Assembly: GCF_014649815.1 (NCBI RefSeq)
Contig: NZ_BMTT01000008.1
Span: forward strand, 237,174-301,173
DNA from: Streptomyces mutabilis
GTDB lineage: Bacteria > Actinomycetota > Actinomycetes > Streptomycetales > Streptomycetaceae
DNA: 64,000 nt
Reading direction: 5' to 3'
Numbering within the stretch: position 1 is the first letter of the stretch; every line of letters starts with the position of its first letter. The position numbers and the translations under genes are program-made. Below, piece by piece: positions 16,355 to 26,478 of the stretch. The notes beneath the pieces are model-generated. The model searched no databases, had not been told where the DNA came from, and saw only the letters and a list, made by a program, of their open reading frames with translations.

Positions 16355-17311
16355 TCAGAAGGCGCCGCGGGTGGGCAGCGGTTTGCCGTACCAGAGCTCG
16401 ATCAGGCGGGCCGCGATGGAGATGCCGTAGGGCGGGAGCACCTCGCCGGACTCGAAGGCGGCCCCCAGTTCGTCGCGGGAGAACCAGCGGGCCTCGTGGA
16501 TCTCGTCGCCGTCGACGTTGATCTCGGTCGAGGTGGCGTGGGCCATGAAGCCCAGCATCAGGCTGGACGGGAAGGGCCAGGGCTGGCTGGCGACGTACTC
16601 GACGGGACCGACGGTGACTCCGACCTCCTCCTGCACCTCGCGGCGTACCGACTGCTCGATGGACTCGCCGGGCTCCACGAACCCGGCGAGCGTCGAGAAG
16701 CGTCCCTCGGGCCAGTGGACCTGGCGGCCGAGCAGGAGGCGGTCCTCGGCGTCCGTCACCGCCATGATCACCGCGGGGTCGGTGCGGGGGTAGTGCTCGG
16801 CTCCGCAGGCGGGGCAGCGGCGGATGTGGCCGGCCGCGGCGATGACGGTGCGCTCGCCGCAGCGGGAGCAGAACCGGTGCAGGCGCTGCCAGTTCTCCAG
16901 GGCCACCGCGTGGGCCATCAGGCCGGCGTCGCGGGGCGACAGGAGCAGGCCGGCCTCGCGGAGGCCGGCCGGGCGGGCGGACTGGTCCATGCGTCCGGGC
17001 AGGGAGTCCTTCTGGAGGGCGAAGTAGCTGACGCCGTCCTCGTCGGTGCCGAGGAAGTAGCGGTGGGCCTCGGTCAGCGGCGCTTCGAAGGACGGGGTCA
17101 TGACGAGTTCGGTCCGCCCGTCGGGCGTCTCGTCGATCAGGACCTGACCGCCGGAGACCACGAAACAGCGCGTCGAGGGGTGGCTCCACGCCGCCGCGAG
17201 CCAGGCCTCGTCGAGGCGGTGGTGGGCGGCACGGTCGATGCCGCTCGGGGCGGTGAGCGAGATGGGACGGTCGGCGGTGTGGTCGGTCCAGGTGGTCACG
17301 GGTGCTTCCAA
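16355..17311 (-). CDS. nudC: NAD(H) pyrophosphatase NudC
   Basis: 318-residue Nudix enzyme that hydrolyses NADH and NAD+ to nicotinamide mononucleotide and AMP, and can decap NAD-capped RNA in characterised homologues. A four-Cys zinc ribbon (FCSRCGE, RCPACGAEH) precedes the Nudix box (GFVEPGESIEQSVRREVQEEVG) and the NADH-specific SQPWPFPSS signature. Start MEAPVTTW at 17311; a GTG four codons later is an alternative. It matches Rv3199c by position. The upstream neighbour on the same strand is the M20 dipeptidase, 143 bp away. Confidence 0.93.
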   Translation of the reverse strand: MEAPVTTWTDHTADRPISLTAPSGIDRAAHHRLDEAWLAAAWSHPSTRCFVVSGGQVLIDETPDGRTELVMTPSFEAPLTEAHRYFLGTDEDGVSYFALQKDSLPGRMDQSARPAGLREAGLLLSPRDAGLMAHAVALENWQRLHRFCSRCGERTVIAAAGHIRRCPACGAEHYPRTDPAVIMAVTDAEDRLLLGRQVHWPEGRFSTLAGFVEPGESIEQSVRREVQEEVGVTVGPVEYVASQPWPFPSSLMLGFMAHATSTEINVDGDEIHEARWFSRDELGAAFESGEVLPPYGISIAARLIELWYGKPLPTRGAF

Positions 17312-17454
17312 CTCCCCCGGTGGCGTTTCGGTTCGGCAGGCGGTTCAGCGGGTCGTGCGGCGGGTGGCGACCGGGTCGGGGAGGGCTCGGCGGTGCGGCG
17401 GCCCTTCCAGTGTGCCGCGCGCGGTGCCGGTCCGGTCCCGGACCGAACGGCCGC

Positions 17455-18858
17455 TCAGGGTGCGTGGCGCCAGTACTCCGCCAGGTCACCCCACAGGTGG
17501 GCGGCAGTTTCGACGCCCTTGAGCAGCAGGTCCAGTTCCACCTTCTCGTCGGGGGCGTGCCAGCCGTCGGACGGGACGGAGATGCCGAGGAAGAGGACCG
17601 GTGCGCCCAGCACCTCCTGAAGGTCGGCGGCCGGTCCGGAGCCGCCCTCGCGGGTGAAGCGGACCGGTTTTTCGAAGGCGCGGCTCATGGCGCGGACGAC
17701 CGACTGAAGCGCCGGGTGGTCCAGCGGGGTCAGGCACGGTCGGGTGGCCGCGCCGAAGGTGATCTCGCTGCGGATCCCGGCGGGCACCTGCTCGGCGGCC
17801 CAGGCGCGGACAGCCTTCTCGACGTGGTCAGGATCCTGGCCCGCGACCAGCCGGAAGGACAGCTTCACCATGGCGGACGACGGGATGATCGTCTTGCTGC
17901 CCGGGCCCTGGTAACCGCCGCCGATGCCGTTAACCTCGGCGGTGGGGCGTGCCCAGACGCGCTCCAGAGTGGTGTGACCGGCCTCTCCGTGGGCCGCGCG
18001 GGACCTGGCCGTGCGCAGCCACTGCGCCTCGTCGAAGGGCAGTTCGGCGAAGAGGGCGCGCTCGTGATCGGTGAGCTCGATCACGCCGTCGTAGAAGCCC
18101 GGGATCGCCACGCGCGCGTGCTCGTCGTGCAGGGCGGCGACCAGGCGGGCGACGGCGGTGGCCGGGTTGGGGACGGCGCCGCCGAAGGATCCGGAGTGGA
18201 TGTCCTGGTCGGGTCCGTGCAGCCGGATTTCGCACTCCGCGAGGCCGCGCATGCCGGTGCACACCGTGGGAGTGTCCTCGGACCACATACCGGTGTCGGA
18301 GACGATCACCGCGTCGGCGCCGAGCCGGTCGGCGCGTTCCTCGACCAGGGTGCGGAAGTGCGGGGATCCGGATTCCTCCTCGCCCTCGATCAATAGTTTG
18401 AGGTTCACCGCGGGGGCGGTGCGGCCGGTCGCGGCGAGGTGGGCACGGACGCCGAGTGTGTGGAAGAACACCTGTCCCTTGTCGTCGGCCGCCCCCCGCG
18501 CGTAGAGGCGGTTCCCACGGACGACGGGTTCGAAGGGCTCGCTGTGCCAGCCGTCCTCGCGGGCGGCGGGCTGCACGTCGTGATGGCCGTAGACGAGGAC
18601 CGTAGGTGCCTGCGGGTCGCCGGAGGGCCATTCGGCGAACACGGCGGGGGCGCCCGGGGTGGGCCACACCTCGGTGGTCGGGAAGCCGGTCTCCCTCAGT
18701 TTGGCGGCGAGCCAGTCGGCGCTGCGGCGCACATCGGTCGCGTGGTCGGGCTGGGCCGACACGGACGGGATGCGCAGCCACTCGACGAGGTCGTCGACGA
18801 AGGCGGCGCGGTGCTGCTCGATGTACGTACGGACAGCGCTGTCCGGGGTGTCGCTCAT
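17455..18858 (-). CDS. M20-family dipeptidase
   Basis: 467-residue cytoplasmic metallopeptidase of the M20 group (carnosinase/DUG1-like). Metal ligands are visible in VYGHHDVQPA (His, Asp) and EGEEESGSPHF (the catalytic and ligand glutamates), with the dimerisation domain in the middle and GGSGPAADLQEV near the C-terminus. ATG 18858 is chosen. The hexamer TAGGCT lies 7 nt upstream with no ribosome-binding site, so the mRNA is probably leaderless. It overlaps no neighbour; the AdnB-like gene ends 10 bp upstream. Confidence 0.9.
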   Translation of the reverse strand: MSDTPDSAVRTYIEQHRAAFVDDLVEWLRIPSVSAQPDHATDVRRSADWLAAKLRETGFPTTEVWPTPGAPAVFAEWPSGDPQAPTVLVYGHHDVQPAAREDGWHSEPFEPVVRGNRLYARGAADDKGQVFFHTLGVRAHLAATGRTAPAVNLKLLIEGEEESGSPHFRTLVEERADRLGADAVIVSDTGMWSEDTPTVCTGMRGLAECEIRLHGPDQDIHSGSFGGAVPNPATAVARLVAALHDEHARVAIPGFYDGVIELTDHERALFAELPFDEAQWLRTARSRAAHGEAGHTTLERVWARPTAEVNGIGGGYQGPGSKTIIPSSAMVKLSFRLVAGQDPDHVEKAVRAWAAEQVPAGIRSEITFGAATRPCLTPLDHPALQSVVRAMSRAFEKPVRFTREGGSGPAADLQEVLGAPVLFLGISVPSDGWHAPDEKVELDLLLKGVETAAHLWGDLAEYWRHAP

Positions 18859-18868
18859 GCTCACGAGC

Positions 18869-21800
18869 CTATCGGCCCGCGTCGGCACCCTGATCGTGCG
18901 GTTCGTCACCGACCGGGTCGGCCAGCAGCAGGTTCTCCAGCGCGGCACGGTCCGGCAACCCGACGGGCCGCACCACTTCGCCCGTGCGCACGTACAGGAA
19001 GGACGCGGTGACCGACTCCAGAGGTACCCGCTGCTGCTCTGCCCAGGCGAGGCGGTAGAGGGCGAGCTGGAGCGGGTCCGCGGTGCCGGTGCAGCTCGTC
19101 TTCCAGTCGACGATCTCGTAGGTGGCCGTCTCGCCGTCGCCCTGCTTGTAGACGGCGTCGATGCGGCCGCGTACGACTCGTCCGGCGAGCGAGAGCTGGA
19201 ACGGCGCCTCCACGCGGTAGGGGATGCGGCGGGCGTACTCGGTGCGTTCGAAGGCGTCCTTCAGGAACTCCAGGTCGCGTTCGTCGGCGATCTCGGCGTC
19301 ACCGCCGGGCAACTCCTCCGGCTCCAGCAGGGGCAGCGTCAGCGGTTCGAAGCGGGCCTCGACCCAGGCGTGGAAACGGGTGCCACGGCGGGCCGCGGGC
19401 TGGGGCGGGCGGGGCATGGGGCGGGCCAGCTCCTGCGCGAAACCGTCCGGGTCGGCGGCCAGGCTCAGCAACTGGGAAGCGGTCAGCGATGTCGGGAGAC
19501 GGACCTCGGTGACGCTCTCCCGCGCGCGCAGGAGCTCGCCGGTGAGGGCGTCGAGGTCGCGGTCCCAGGATGCGACGGTGCGCGCCTCCTCCGGGGTGAG
19601 GCCGGTGGGGGCGGCGGTTCGGCGGGAGGCGTGGGCAGGGCCTGCCGGCTCCTGCGGGTGGGGGCGGGGCAGGTCGGTGGCGTCGGGTCGGCCCGGAGGC
19701 GGCATCTGGTGCGGGACGGTGGGGCGGCCCGCCTGCGTGGCGGTGGGGTGCGGTGGTGCGGGAGCGCGGTCGGATGGCGGGGTCGGGCGCGGTGGCGTGG
19801 TGGTGGGGCGGGGCGGCGTGGTGGGTTCCTGCGGCTCGGTGGGGCGGTCCGTGGTCCAGGAGTCCCGGTCGGTGGGGTCTTCCCCTGTCCAGCCGGGGTC
19901 GACGGGGGCGCCTTCGTCCAGGAGCGCGTCGTCGTCGGCGGGTGGTGGCCAGTCCGGATCGTCGTAGGTGTCCAGGTCGTGCGTGGCGCCGGGGTGGTCG
20001 TCCCCGTGGGAGGCGAGGTCCTCGAGGTGGGCGAGGACCGCCTCGGCGGCGGCCCGGCGGCGGGCGAGGGCGTCGTCGTCGAGCGGCAGGGGCCATGCGT
20101 GGTCGGCGGCCGCCCGGTGCAGGGCAGGGTTCTCCTCGTCCTCGGCGGGTTCGTCCGCCCACGCCTCGATCTCGCCGTGTCCGGCGGCACAGTGCTCGTA
20201 CAGGGCCGTGAGGAAGTCGGACGGTCCGCGGGGCTTCTTCTGGCTGGGGCCCCACCAGTGGCCGGAGCCCAGGAGCAGAGAGCGGGGGCGGGTGAAAGTG
20301 ACGTAACCGAGGCGGAGCTCCTCGGTGTGCTGGTGTTCCTTCATGGCCTCGTGAAAGGCCTTCAGGCCCCGCGAGTCCCACGACTCTACGTCGGGCAAGG
20401 TGGCTGCGTCGCCGCGCAGGGCGTGCGGCAGCACCTTGCCCTGGGCGGTCCACTTCTCGCGTCCCTGGCCGCTGGGGAAGGTGCCGGTGACCAGGCCGGG
20501 TACGGCGACGACGTCCCACTCCAGGCCCTTGGACTTGTGCGCGGTGAGCACCTTGACGGTGTTCTCACCACCCGGCAGGGCGTTGTCGAGACCCTTCTCG
20601 TACTGGGCGGCGGTGCGCAGGAAGCCCAGGAAGGCGAGCAGGGTGGCCTCGCCGTCGCTCGCGGCGAAGGACGCGGCGACGTCCAGGAAGTTCGACAGGG
20701 TCTCGCGGCGGCGGGCCGCCAGGGCGTGCGGGGACGCCGACAGCTCGACCTCCAGGCCGGTGACGGCGAGGACGCGGTGCAGTACGTCCATGAGCGGGTC
20801 GGCGAGGGCCCGGCGCAGGTCGCGCAGTTCGGTGGCCAATCGCGCGAACCGTACGCGCGCGTCGGGTGAGAAGGGCAGCCCGTCGTCGTCCCCGGTGCCG
20901 TCCAGCGGCGTTTCCAGGAAGGTGTCGAGGGCGTCCGCGAGCGATATCACCTCGGACGGGTCGACGCCCTCGACGGCCGCGGCGAGCCGCCGGTCGGGGT
21001 CGCCGTCGCCGTCCACGCGCGCGTGACTCACCAGAAGCCGGGCGCGGCGCCCCAGGAGGGCGAGGTCGCGCGGGCCGATGCGCCAGCGCGGGCCGGTGAG
21101 CAGGCGGACCAGGGAGGCGTTGGCGCCGGGATCCTGGAGGACTTCGCAGACGGCGACCAGATCGGCCACCTCGGGCAGGTGCAGCAGCCCGGACAGGCCC
21201 ACGACCTCGACGGGCACGTCGCGGGCCACCAGCGCGCCCTGGATCTCGGCGAAGTCGGTCGCCGTGCGGCACAGGACGGCGATCTCGCCGGGCGCCTTGC
21301 CGGTGCGCACGAGGTGGGCGATGGAGTCGGCGATCCAGTCGAGCTCCTCCGCGTGGGTGGGCAGGAGGGCGCAGCGGACGGTGCCGTCGCGTTCGGCGCC
21401 GGGGGCGGGGCGCAGGGCTTCCACTCCGGCGTGCATGGCGCGCAGGGGCTCGGCCAGGCCGTTGGCGAGGTCGAGGAGGCGTCCGCCGCTGCGGCGGTTC
21501 TCGCTGAGCGCCTGCCGGGCGGCGGGGCGGCCGTCGGCGTGCGCGAAGTGCTCGGGGAAGTCGTCGAGGTTGGCGACGGAGGCACCTCGCCAGCCGTAGA
21601 TCGCCTGGCAGGGGTCGCCCACGGCGGTCACGGGGTGGCCGGTGCCGCCGCCGAACAGGCCGGCCAGCAGGATGCGCTGGGCCACCGAGGTGTCCTGGTA
21701 CTCGTCGAGCAGGACGACCCGGAACTGGTCGCGCAGGACGCGGCCCACTTCGGGGAGCCCGGCGAGCTGTGCGGACAGGGCGATCTGGTCGCCGAAGTCG

Positions 21801-22645
21801 AGCAGGTCACGCTCTCGTTTGGCGGCGCGGTAGCGCATCACCAGGTCGGCGAGTTCACGGCGCGCGGCGGCGGCTTCGGGGACCTTGCGCAGATCGGCGT
21901 TGGTGAGCCTGGCGTCGTGGAGGGAGTCGAGGAGGCGGGCGTCCCACGCGCGTACGTCCTCGGGGCGTACGAGGTGCTCGGCGAGCTCCGCGTCGAGGGT
22001 GAGGAGGTCCCCGACCAGGTCGGGGAAGGAGCGGGTGAGCGCCGGATAGGGGCCCGGAGCCTCGCGCAGGACCCGCGCGGCGAGCTGGTAGCGGGTGGCG
22101 TCGGCGAGCAGCCGGGACGTCGGCTCCAGGCCGAGGCGCAGTCCGTGATCGGTCAGGAGGCGGCCCGCGAAGGCGTGGTACGTCGAGATCTCCGGTTCGC
22201 CGGGCGGAAAGTCCGGGTCGAGCACGTCCGGGTCGGTGACCCCGGCCTTGATCAGCGCGCTGCGGACGCGTTCCGCGAGTTCACCGGCCGCCTTGTTGGT
22301 GAAGGTGAGGCCCAGAACCTGTTCGGGGGCGACCTGGCCGGTGCCGACCAGCCACACCACGCGCGCGGCCATCACCGTCGTCTTGCCCGACCCGGCTCCG
22401 GCCACGATCACCTGCGGGGCGGGCGGCGCGATGATGCAGGCCGTCTGCTCCGGGGTGAAGGGGATACCGAGGAGCTCCTTGAGCTGATCGGGATCTGTGA
22501 GATGGGCGGGCACGTCCAAGAGGCTAGCCGCGGGCACTGACAGCGGGTGCGGAGTCGCCGACGCATTCGCAGACAAGCGCAGGTCAGCGGGGGTGGTGCG
22601 ACATGTCACACCGGTCTCGGGCGCCGCCGCGACCGACGTACCCAC
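18869..22645 (-). CDS. AdnB-like helicase-nuclease subunit (UvrD motor plus RecB-like nuclease)
   Basis: 1258-residue protein of the AdnAB double-strand-break resection machine. The motor has Q motif (FTPEQTACI), Walker A (VAGAGSGKTT), LLDEYQDTSVAQRILL, VGDPCQAIYGWRGA and AHKSKGLEWDVV. A Pro/Thr-rich, probably disordered insert occupies about residues 870-1030. The C-terminal RecB-family nuclease shows FHAWVEARF, GRIDAVY and EIVDWKTSCTG. Start GTG 22645 is provisional; a GTG at 22513 (VPAHLTDPDQ) would give the family-like N-terminus. Order relative to the next gene matches Rv3201c (AdnB). ATPase and nuclease residues appear intact. Confidence 0.88.
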   Translation of the reverse strand: MGTSVAAAPETGVTCRTTPADLRLSANASATPHPLSVPAASLLDVPAHLTDPDQLKELLGIPFTPEQTACIIAPPAPQVIVAGAGSGKTTVMAARVVWLVGTGQVAPEQVLGLTFTNKAAGELAERVRSALIKAGVTDPDVLDPDFPPGEPEISTYHAFAGRLLTDHGLRLGLEPTSRLLADATRYQLAARVLREAPGPYPALTRSFPDLVGDLLTLDAELAEHLVRPEDVRAWDARLLDSLHDARLTNADLRKVPEAAAARRELADLVMRYRAAKRERDLLDFGDQIALSAQLAGLPEVGRVLRDQFRVVLLDEYQDTSVAQRILLAGLFGGGTGHPVTAVGDPCQAIYGWRGASVANLDDFPEHFAHADGRPAARQALSENRRSGGRLLDLANGLAEPLRAMHAGVEALRPAPGAERDGTVRCALLPTHAEELDWIADSIAHLVRTGKAPGEIAVLCRTATDFAEIQGALVARDVPVEVVGLSGLLHLPEVADLVAVCEVLQDPGANASLVRLLTGPRWRIGPRDLALLGRRARLLVSHARVDGDGDPDRRLAAAVEGVDPSEVISLADALDTFLETPLDGTGDDDGLPFSPDARVRFARLATELRDLRRALADPLMDVLHRVLAVTGLEVELSASPHALAARRRETLSNFLDVAASFAASDGEATLLAFLGFLRTAAQYEKGLDNALPGGENTVKVLTAHKSKGLEWDVVAVPGLVTGTFPSGQGREKWTAQGKVLPHALRGDAATLPDVESWDSRGLKAFHEAMKEHQHTEELRLGYVTFTRPRSLLLGSGHWWGPSQKKPRGPSDFLTALYEHCAAGHGEIEAWADEPAEDEENPALHRAAADHAWPLPLDDDALARRRAAAEAVLAHLEDLASHGDDHPGATHDLDTYDDPDWPPPADDDALLDEGAPVDPGWTGEDPTDRDSWTTDRPTEPQEPTTPPRPTTTPPRPTPPSDRAPAPPHPTATQAGRPTVPHQMPPPGRPDATDLPRPHPQEPAGPAHASRRTAAPTGLTPEEARTVASWDRDLDALTGELLRARESVTEVRLPTSLTASQLLSLAADPDGFAQELARPMPRPPQPAARRGTRFHAWVEARFEPLTLPLLEPEELPGGDAEIADERDLEFLKDAFERTEYARRIPYRVEAPFQLSLAGRVVRGRIDAVYKQGDGETATYEIVDWKTSCTGTADPLQLALYRLAWAEQQRVPLESVTASFLYVRTGEVVRPVGLPDRAALENLLLADPVGDEPHDQGADAGR

Positions 22646-22728
22646 GGGTTCTGGTCACCGTTTCCGCCATTTCGACGAGGGACCCGCTCCGGTTCCGGCC
22701 CGGCCCGACCCCGGCCCGCTCCCGCAGC

Positions 22729-25700
22729 TCACTCCACGACGTGGCGCCCCTCGGGCCGTGCGCTGCACGACGCGCGGAAGGCGCAGTGGGTGCAGTGCTG
22801 GCCCGCGGTCGGGGTGAACCGCTCGTCGAGGACCTTGCCCGCGGCCGTGGCCAGCAGGTCACCGACCCACTCGCCCGCCGGCCCGTCCAGGGACTCCTGC
22901 GCCTGCACCTTGGGCAGGGTGTCGCCGCCGTCCCGTTTGGGCGCGCCCTGGCGCAGCTGGACGAGCTCGGCTCCGCCCGGTTCGGGGCGGATGCCGTCGA
23001 AGGCCTCGTCGACGGCGCCCGCGCGGACGGCGAGCTGGTAGACGGCGAGCTGGGGGTGGCGAGCCACCTCCGCGGAGGTGGGTGCTTGTTTGCCGGTCTT
23101 GAAGTCGACGACGTAGGCGCGGCCGTCGCCGTCGGCCTCCACGCGGTCCATCTGGCCGCGGACGCGCACCTCGTACTCGCCCGCCTCCAGGGTTACGTCG
23201 AAGTCGTGCTCGCTGGCCACCGGCGTACGTCCGGCGCGATCCATCACGTGCCACTTGAGGAAGCGTTCGAGCGCCATGCGCGCGTTGGCCTTCTCCTGCG
23301 CCGACTTCCACGGCGCGTCGAAGGCGATCGCGTTCCACACGGAGTCCAAGCGCTCCATGAGGACGGCGAGGTCGGCCGGGGTGTGCCCGGATGCCACCTC
23401 GTCGGCGAGGACGTGCACCACGTTGCCGAAACCCTGCGCGGCGGTCGCGGGCGCGTCGGCCTTCACCTCGCGCCCCAGGAACCACTGCAGCGCGCAGGTG
23501 TTGGCCAGTTGGTCCAGGGCGCTGCCGGAGAGGGTGACGGGCTTGTCGCGGTCGCGCAGCGGCACCTTGCTCTCGGTCGGGTCCCACATGCCCCACCAGC
23601 GGTAGGGATGTGCGGACGGCACCAGGGGGCGGCCGTCCTCGTCGGCGAGGGCGGCGAGGCGGGCCAGCCGGCGGGCCGCGGCCTCCCTCAGGGGCCCGGA
23701 GACGCGGGGGTCGACCGTGGTGGCGCGCAGCTCGGCGACGAGCGCCGCGACGGCGAGGGGACGGCGGGGGCGGCCGGTGACGTCGGCGGGTTCGACACCG
23801 AGTTCGGTCAGGAACCGGGAGGGCTGGTCCCCGTCGTCGGCCGGTGCCTTCACGGCGGTCACGACGAGCCGCTCACGCGCGCGCGTGGCGGCCACGTAGA
23901 ACAGGCGGCGTTCCTCGGCGAGCAGCGCGCCGGGGGTGAGCGGTTCGGCGAGCCCGTCGCGGCCGATGCGGTCGGCCTCCAGCAGGGAGCCCCGGCGACG
24001 CAGGTCCGGCCACAGTCCCTCCTGGACGCCCGCGACGACGACCAGCCGCCACTCCAGCCCCTTCGAGCGGTGGGCGGTCATCAGGCGGACGGCGTCGGGG
24101 CGCACGGCACGCCGGGTGAGGGTGTCGGCCGCGATGTCCTCGGCGTCGATCTCCTCAAGGAAGTTCAGCGCGCCCCGGCCGCCGGTGCGTTCCTCCGCGC
24201 GCGCGGCCGTCGCGAAGAGAGCGCACACGGCGTCGAGGTCGCGGTCGGCGTTGCGTCCGGCGGCGCCGCCACGCCGGGCGGAACGCTCCAGGCGAGTGGG
24301 CCACGGAGTGCCCTCCCACAGGTCCCACAGCGCTTCCTCGGCACTCCCCCCGCCCGCCAGGCGCTCGCGGGCCTTGCGCAGCAGCGCGCCGAGACGCTGG
24401 GCACCACGCGCGTACGCGGGATCGTGCACGGCCAGCCGTTCGGGCTCGGCCAGCGCCCGCGCGAGCAGTTCGTCCGAGGGCGGTGGCAGCGGGTTGCCGG
24501 CGGCCCGCTCCTCCTCGCGCAGGGCGCGGCCGAGGCGGCGCAGGTCGGCGGCGTCCATGCCGGCGAGGGGGGAGGTGAGCAGGGTGAGGGCGGTCTCGGT
24601 GGGGAGCCAGCACGAGTCCTCCGCGCGGTGGACGGGTGCGCCGCGCGGGGGTGCGGTGACGGCGCCGGAGTCCGTCACGGCGTCGACGTCGGCTTGGGCA
24701 GCGGCTCCGGAACCGGTTTCGGGCCCGTCGCCGGTTCGCGCTCCGGGTCCGGTTCCGGCTCGGTCACCGGATCGCGTGTCGGGCTCGACACCCCTCCCGT
24801 CGTCGTCGCCCGAGCCGCACTCGACGCCTTTCACGTCGTCGCCGGAGCCGGACTCGACGTCCTCAGCGGCGTCTGCACCGAAGTCGGCCCCGGCCTGCCT
24901 CCGGGCCTCGACGTCAACTACGGGTCCCGCAGCCCCCTCGTCCCGGGCGCCGACCGTGCGCTGTTCCTCCCCAGCCCCCTCGGTGCCCGCCCGGGACACG
25001 GTTCCACCTGTCTCACCGGCGCGCCCGCTCGGCGCCGAGGTCCCCGCGTCGTCGGTGTCCACCTCGGACCGCCCGTCCACCCCGGCCTCCGCCTCCGCCA
25101 CGGCCCGCAGGGCCGTCAGCAGGGGCGCCACCGCCGGCTCGTGGCGCAGGGGGAGGTCGTCGCCGTCGATGTCCAGAGGGACACCGGCCGCCGTGAGGGC
25201 GCGCCGGACCGTCGGGATGGTGCGGGAGCCCGCGCGCACGAGGACGGCCATGTCGCTCCACGGGACGCCGTCCTCCAAGTGGGCCCGGCGCAGGATGTCG
25301 GCGATGTTGTCCAGCTCGGTGCCGGAGGTCGGGTACGTGTAGGCCTCCACGCGCCCGCCGTCCCGGACCGGGGCGGGCTCGCGGTGGGCGCGCACCTTGT
25401 CAGCGGGGAGACGGGGCAGCGGCATGCGCTGGGTCAGCAACCGGGTGGCGGCCAGCAGGGCGGCCCCGGAGCGGCGCGAGGTCCGCAGCACCTCGACCGG
25501 CGCCGGGCGGCCGTCCGCGCGCGGGAAGGCGACCGGAAAGTCGAGGATGCCGTTCACGTCCGCGCCCCGGAAGGCGTAGATCGACTGGTCGGGGTCGCCG
25601 AAGGCGACGAGGGTGCGCCCACCGCCGGCCAGCGCGTGCAGCAGCCGTACCTGGGCCGGGTCGGTGTCCTGGTACTCGTCGACGTACACCGCGTCGTACC

Positions 25701-26478
25701 GGGCGGCCAGCTGCGCGGCGACCTCGGGGCGGCGGGCGAGGAGCACCGCGCGGTGGACCAGTTCCGCGTAGTCGAGCACGCCCTGCAGGTCGAGCACGTC
25801 CAGGTACTCGGCGAGGAAGACGGCGGCGGCCCCCCAGTCGGGGCGTCCGATGCGCCGGGCGAAGGCCCCCAGGGCCTCCGGGCCGAGGCCCAGCTCTCGG
25901 CTGCGGGCGAGCACCGCGCGGACCTCGTCGGCGAATCCGCGGGTCGTCAGACAGGCGCGCAGTTCCTCGGGCCAGCGCACGTGGGTGAGACCGAACCGCT
26001 CCAGGTCGATCTGCCCGGCGAGCAGCTCGCGCACCGTCACGTCCTGCTCCGGGCCGGACAGCAGCCGCAGCGGCTCCACGAACAGCTCGCTGTCCTGGTG
26101 GGCGCGGACCAGGGCGTAACCGAAGGAGTGGAAGGTGGTCGCCCTGGGGGCCAGTGCGGCGCCCATGCGCAGCGCCATCCGGTCGCGCAGTTCGACGGCC
26201 GCCTTGCGGCTGAAGGTCAGCACCAGGATCCGCTCGGGGTCGCCGCCGCGGGCGATCCGGTCCGCCACGGACTCGACCAAGGTGGTGGTCTTTCCGGTGC
26301 CCGGTCCCGCGAGGACGAGCAGCGGCCCGCTCCGGTGGTCAACCACGGCGCGCTGGGCGGCGTCCAGACAAGGGGGGTCAGTTCGCGCCGGTGGGGTACG
26401 TACGAGTCGGTAAGCGCCACGGCTCCCCCGGCGCACCTGGGGGTGCGTCGGGTTTCGGGTGGAGGAAGAGGAGCTCAC
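22729..26478 (-). CDS. AdnA-like helicase-nuclease subunit
   Basis: 1249-residue partner of the AdnB-like protein; the pair matches Rv3202c-Rv3201c. It has Walker A (LAGPGTGKTTTLVE), VYVDEYQDTDPAQ, FGDPDQSIYAFRGA and HRSKGLEWRLVVV. The C-terminal nuclease reads GQMDRVEADGDGR then VVDFKTGKQAP, and cysteines in TCALQWF and HCTHCAFRASCSA look like the 4Fe-4S staple of AddB/AdnAB nucleases. A roughly 150-residue Asp/Gly/Ser-rich insert at about 460-610 is absent from the family core as I know it. It ends 83 bp before the AdnB-like start. Confidence 0.88.
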   Translation of the reverse strand: MSSSSSTRNPTHPQVRRGSRGAYRLVRTPPARTDPPCLDAAQRAVVDHRSGPLLVLAGPGTGKTTTLVESVADRIARGGDPERILVLTFSRKAAVELRDRMALRMGAALAPRATTFHSFGYALVRAHQDSELFVEPLRLLSGPEQDVTVRELLAGQIDLERFGLTHVRWPEELRACLTTRGFADEVRAVLARSRELGLGPEALGAFARRIGRPDWGAAAVFLAEYLDVLDLQGVLDYAELVHRAVLLARRPEVAAQLAARYDAVYVDEYQDTDPAQVRLLHALAGGGRTLVAFGDPDQSIYAFRGADVNGILDFPVAFPRADGRPAPVEVLRTSRRSGAALLAATRLLTQRMPLPRLPADKVRAHREPAPVRDGGRVEAYTYPTSGTELDNIADILRRAHLEDGVPWSDMAVLVRAGSRTIPTVRRALTAAGVPLDIDGDDLPLRHEPAVAPLLTALRAVAEAEAGVDGRSEVDTDDAGTSAPSGRAGETGGTVSRAGTEGAGEEQRTVGARDEGAAGPVVDVEARRQAGADFGADAAEDVESGSGDDVKGVECGSGDDDGRGVEPDTRSGDRAGTGPGARTGDGPETGSGAAAQADVDAVTDSGAVTAPPRGAPVHRAEDSCWLPTETALTLLTSPLAGMDAADLRRLGRALREEERAAGNPLPPPSDELLARALAEPERLAVHDPAYARGAQRLGALLRKARERLAGGGSAEEALWDLWEGTPWPTRLERSARRGGAAGRNADRDLDAVCALFATAARAEERTGGRGALNFLEEIDAEDIAADTLTRRAVRPDAVRLMTAHRSKGLEWRLVVVAGVQEGLWPDLRRRGSLLEADRIGRDGLAEPLTPGALLAEERRLFYVAATRARERLVVTAVKAPADDGDQPSRFLTELGVEPADVTGRPRRPLAVAALVAELRATTVDPRVSGPLREAAARRLARLAALADEDGRPLVPSAHPYRWWGMWDPTESKVPLRDRDKPVTLSGSALDQLANTCALQWFLGREVKADAPATAAQGFGNVVHVLADEVASGHTPADLAVLMERLDSVWNAIAFDAPWKSAQEKANARMALERFLKWHVMDRAGRTPVASEHDFDVTLEAGEYEVRVRGQMDRVEADGDGRAYVVDFKTGKQAPTSAEVARHPQLAVYQLAVRAGAVDEAFDGIRPEPGGAELVQLRQGAPKRDGGDTLPKVQAQESLDGPAGEWVGDLLATAAGKVLDERFTPTAGQHCTHCAFRASCSARPEGRHVVE

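Noticed and set aside
15060-17489. Long minus-strand open frame spanning the nudC-uvrD2 junction
   Set aside because: Runs through two real genes in the wrong frame and across a strong terminator; Pro/Arg-rich translation typical of a shadow.
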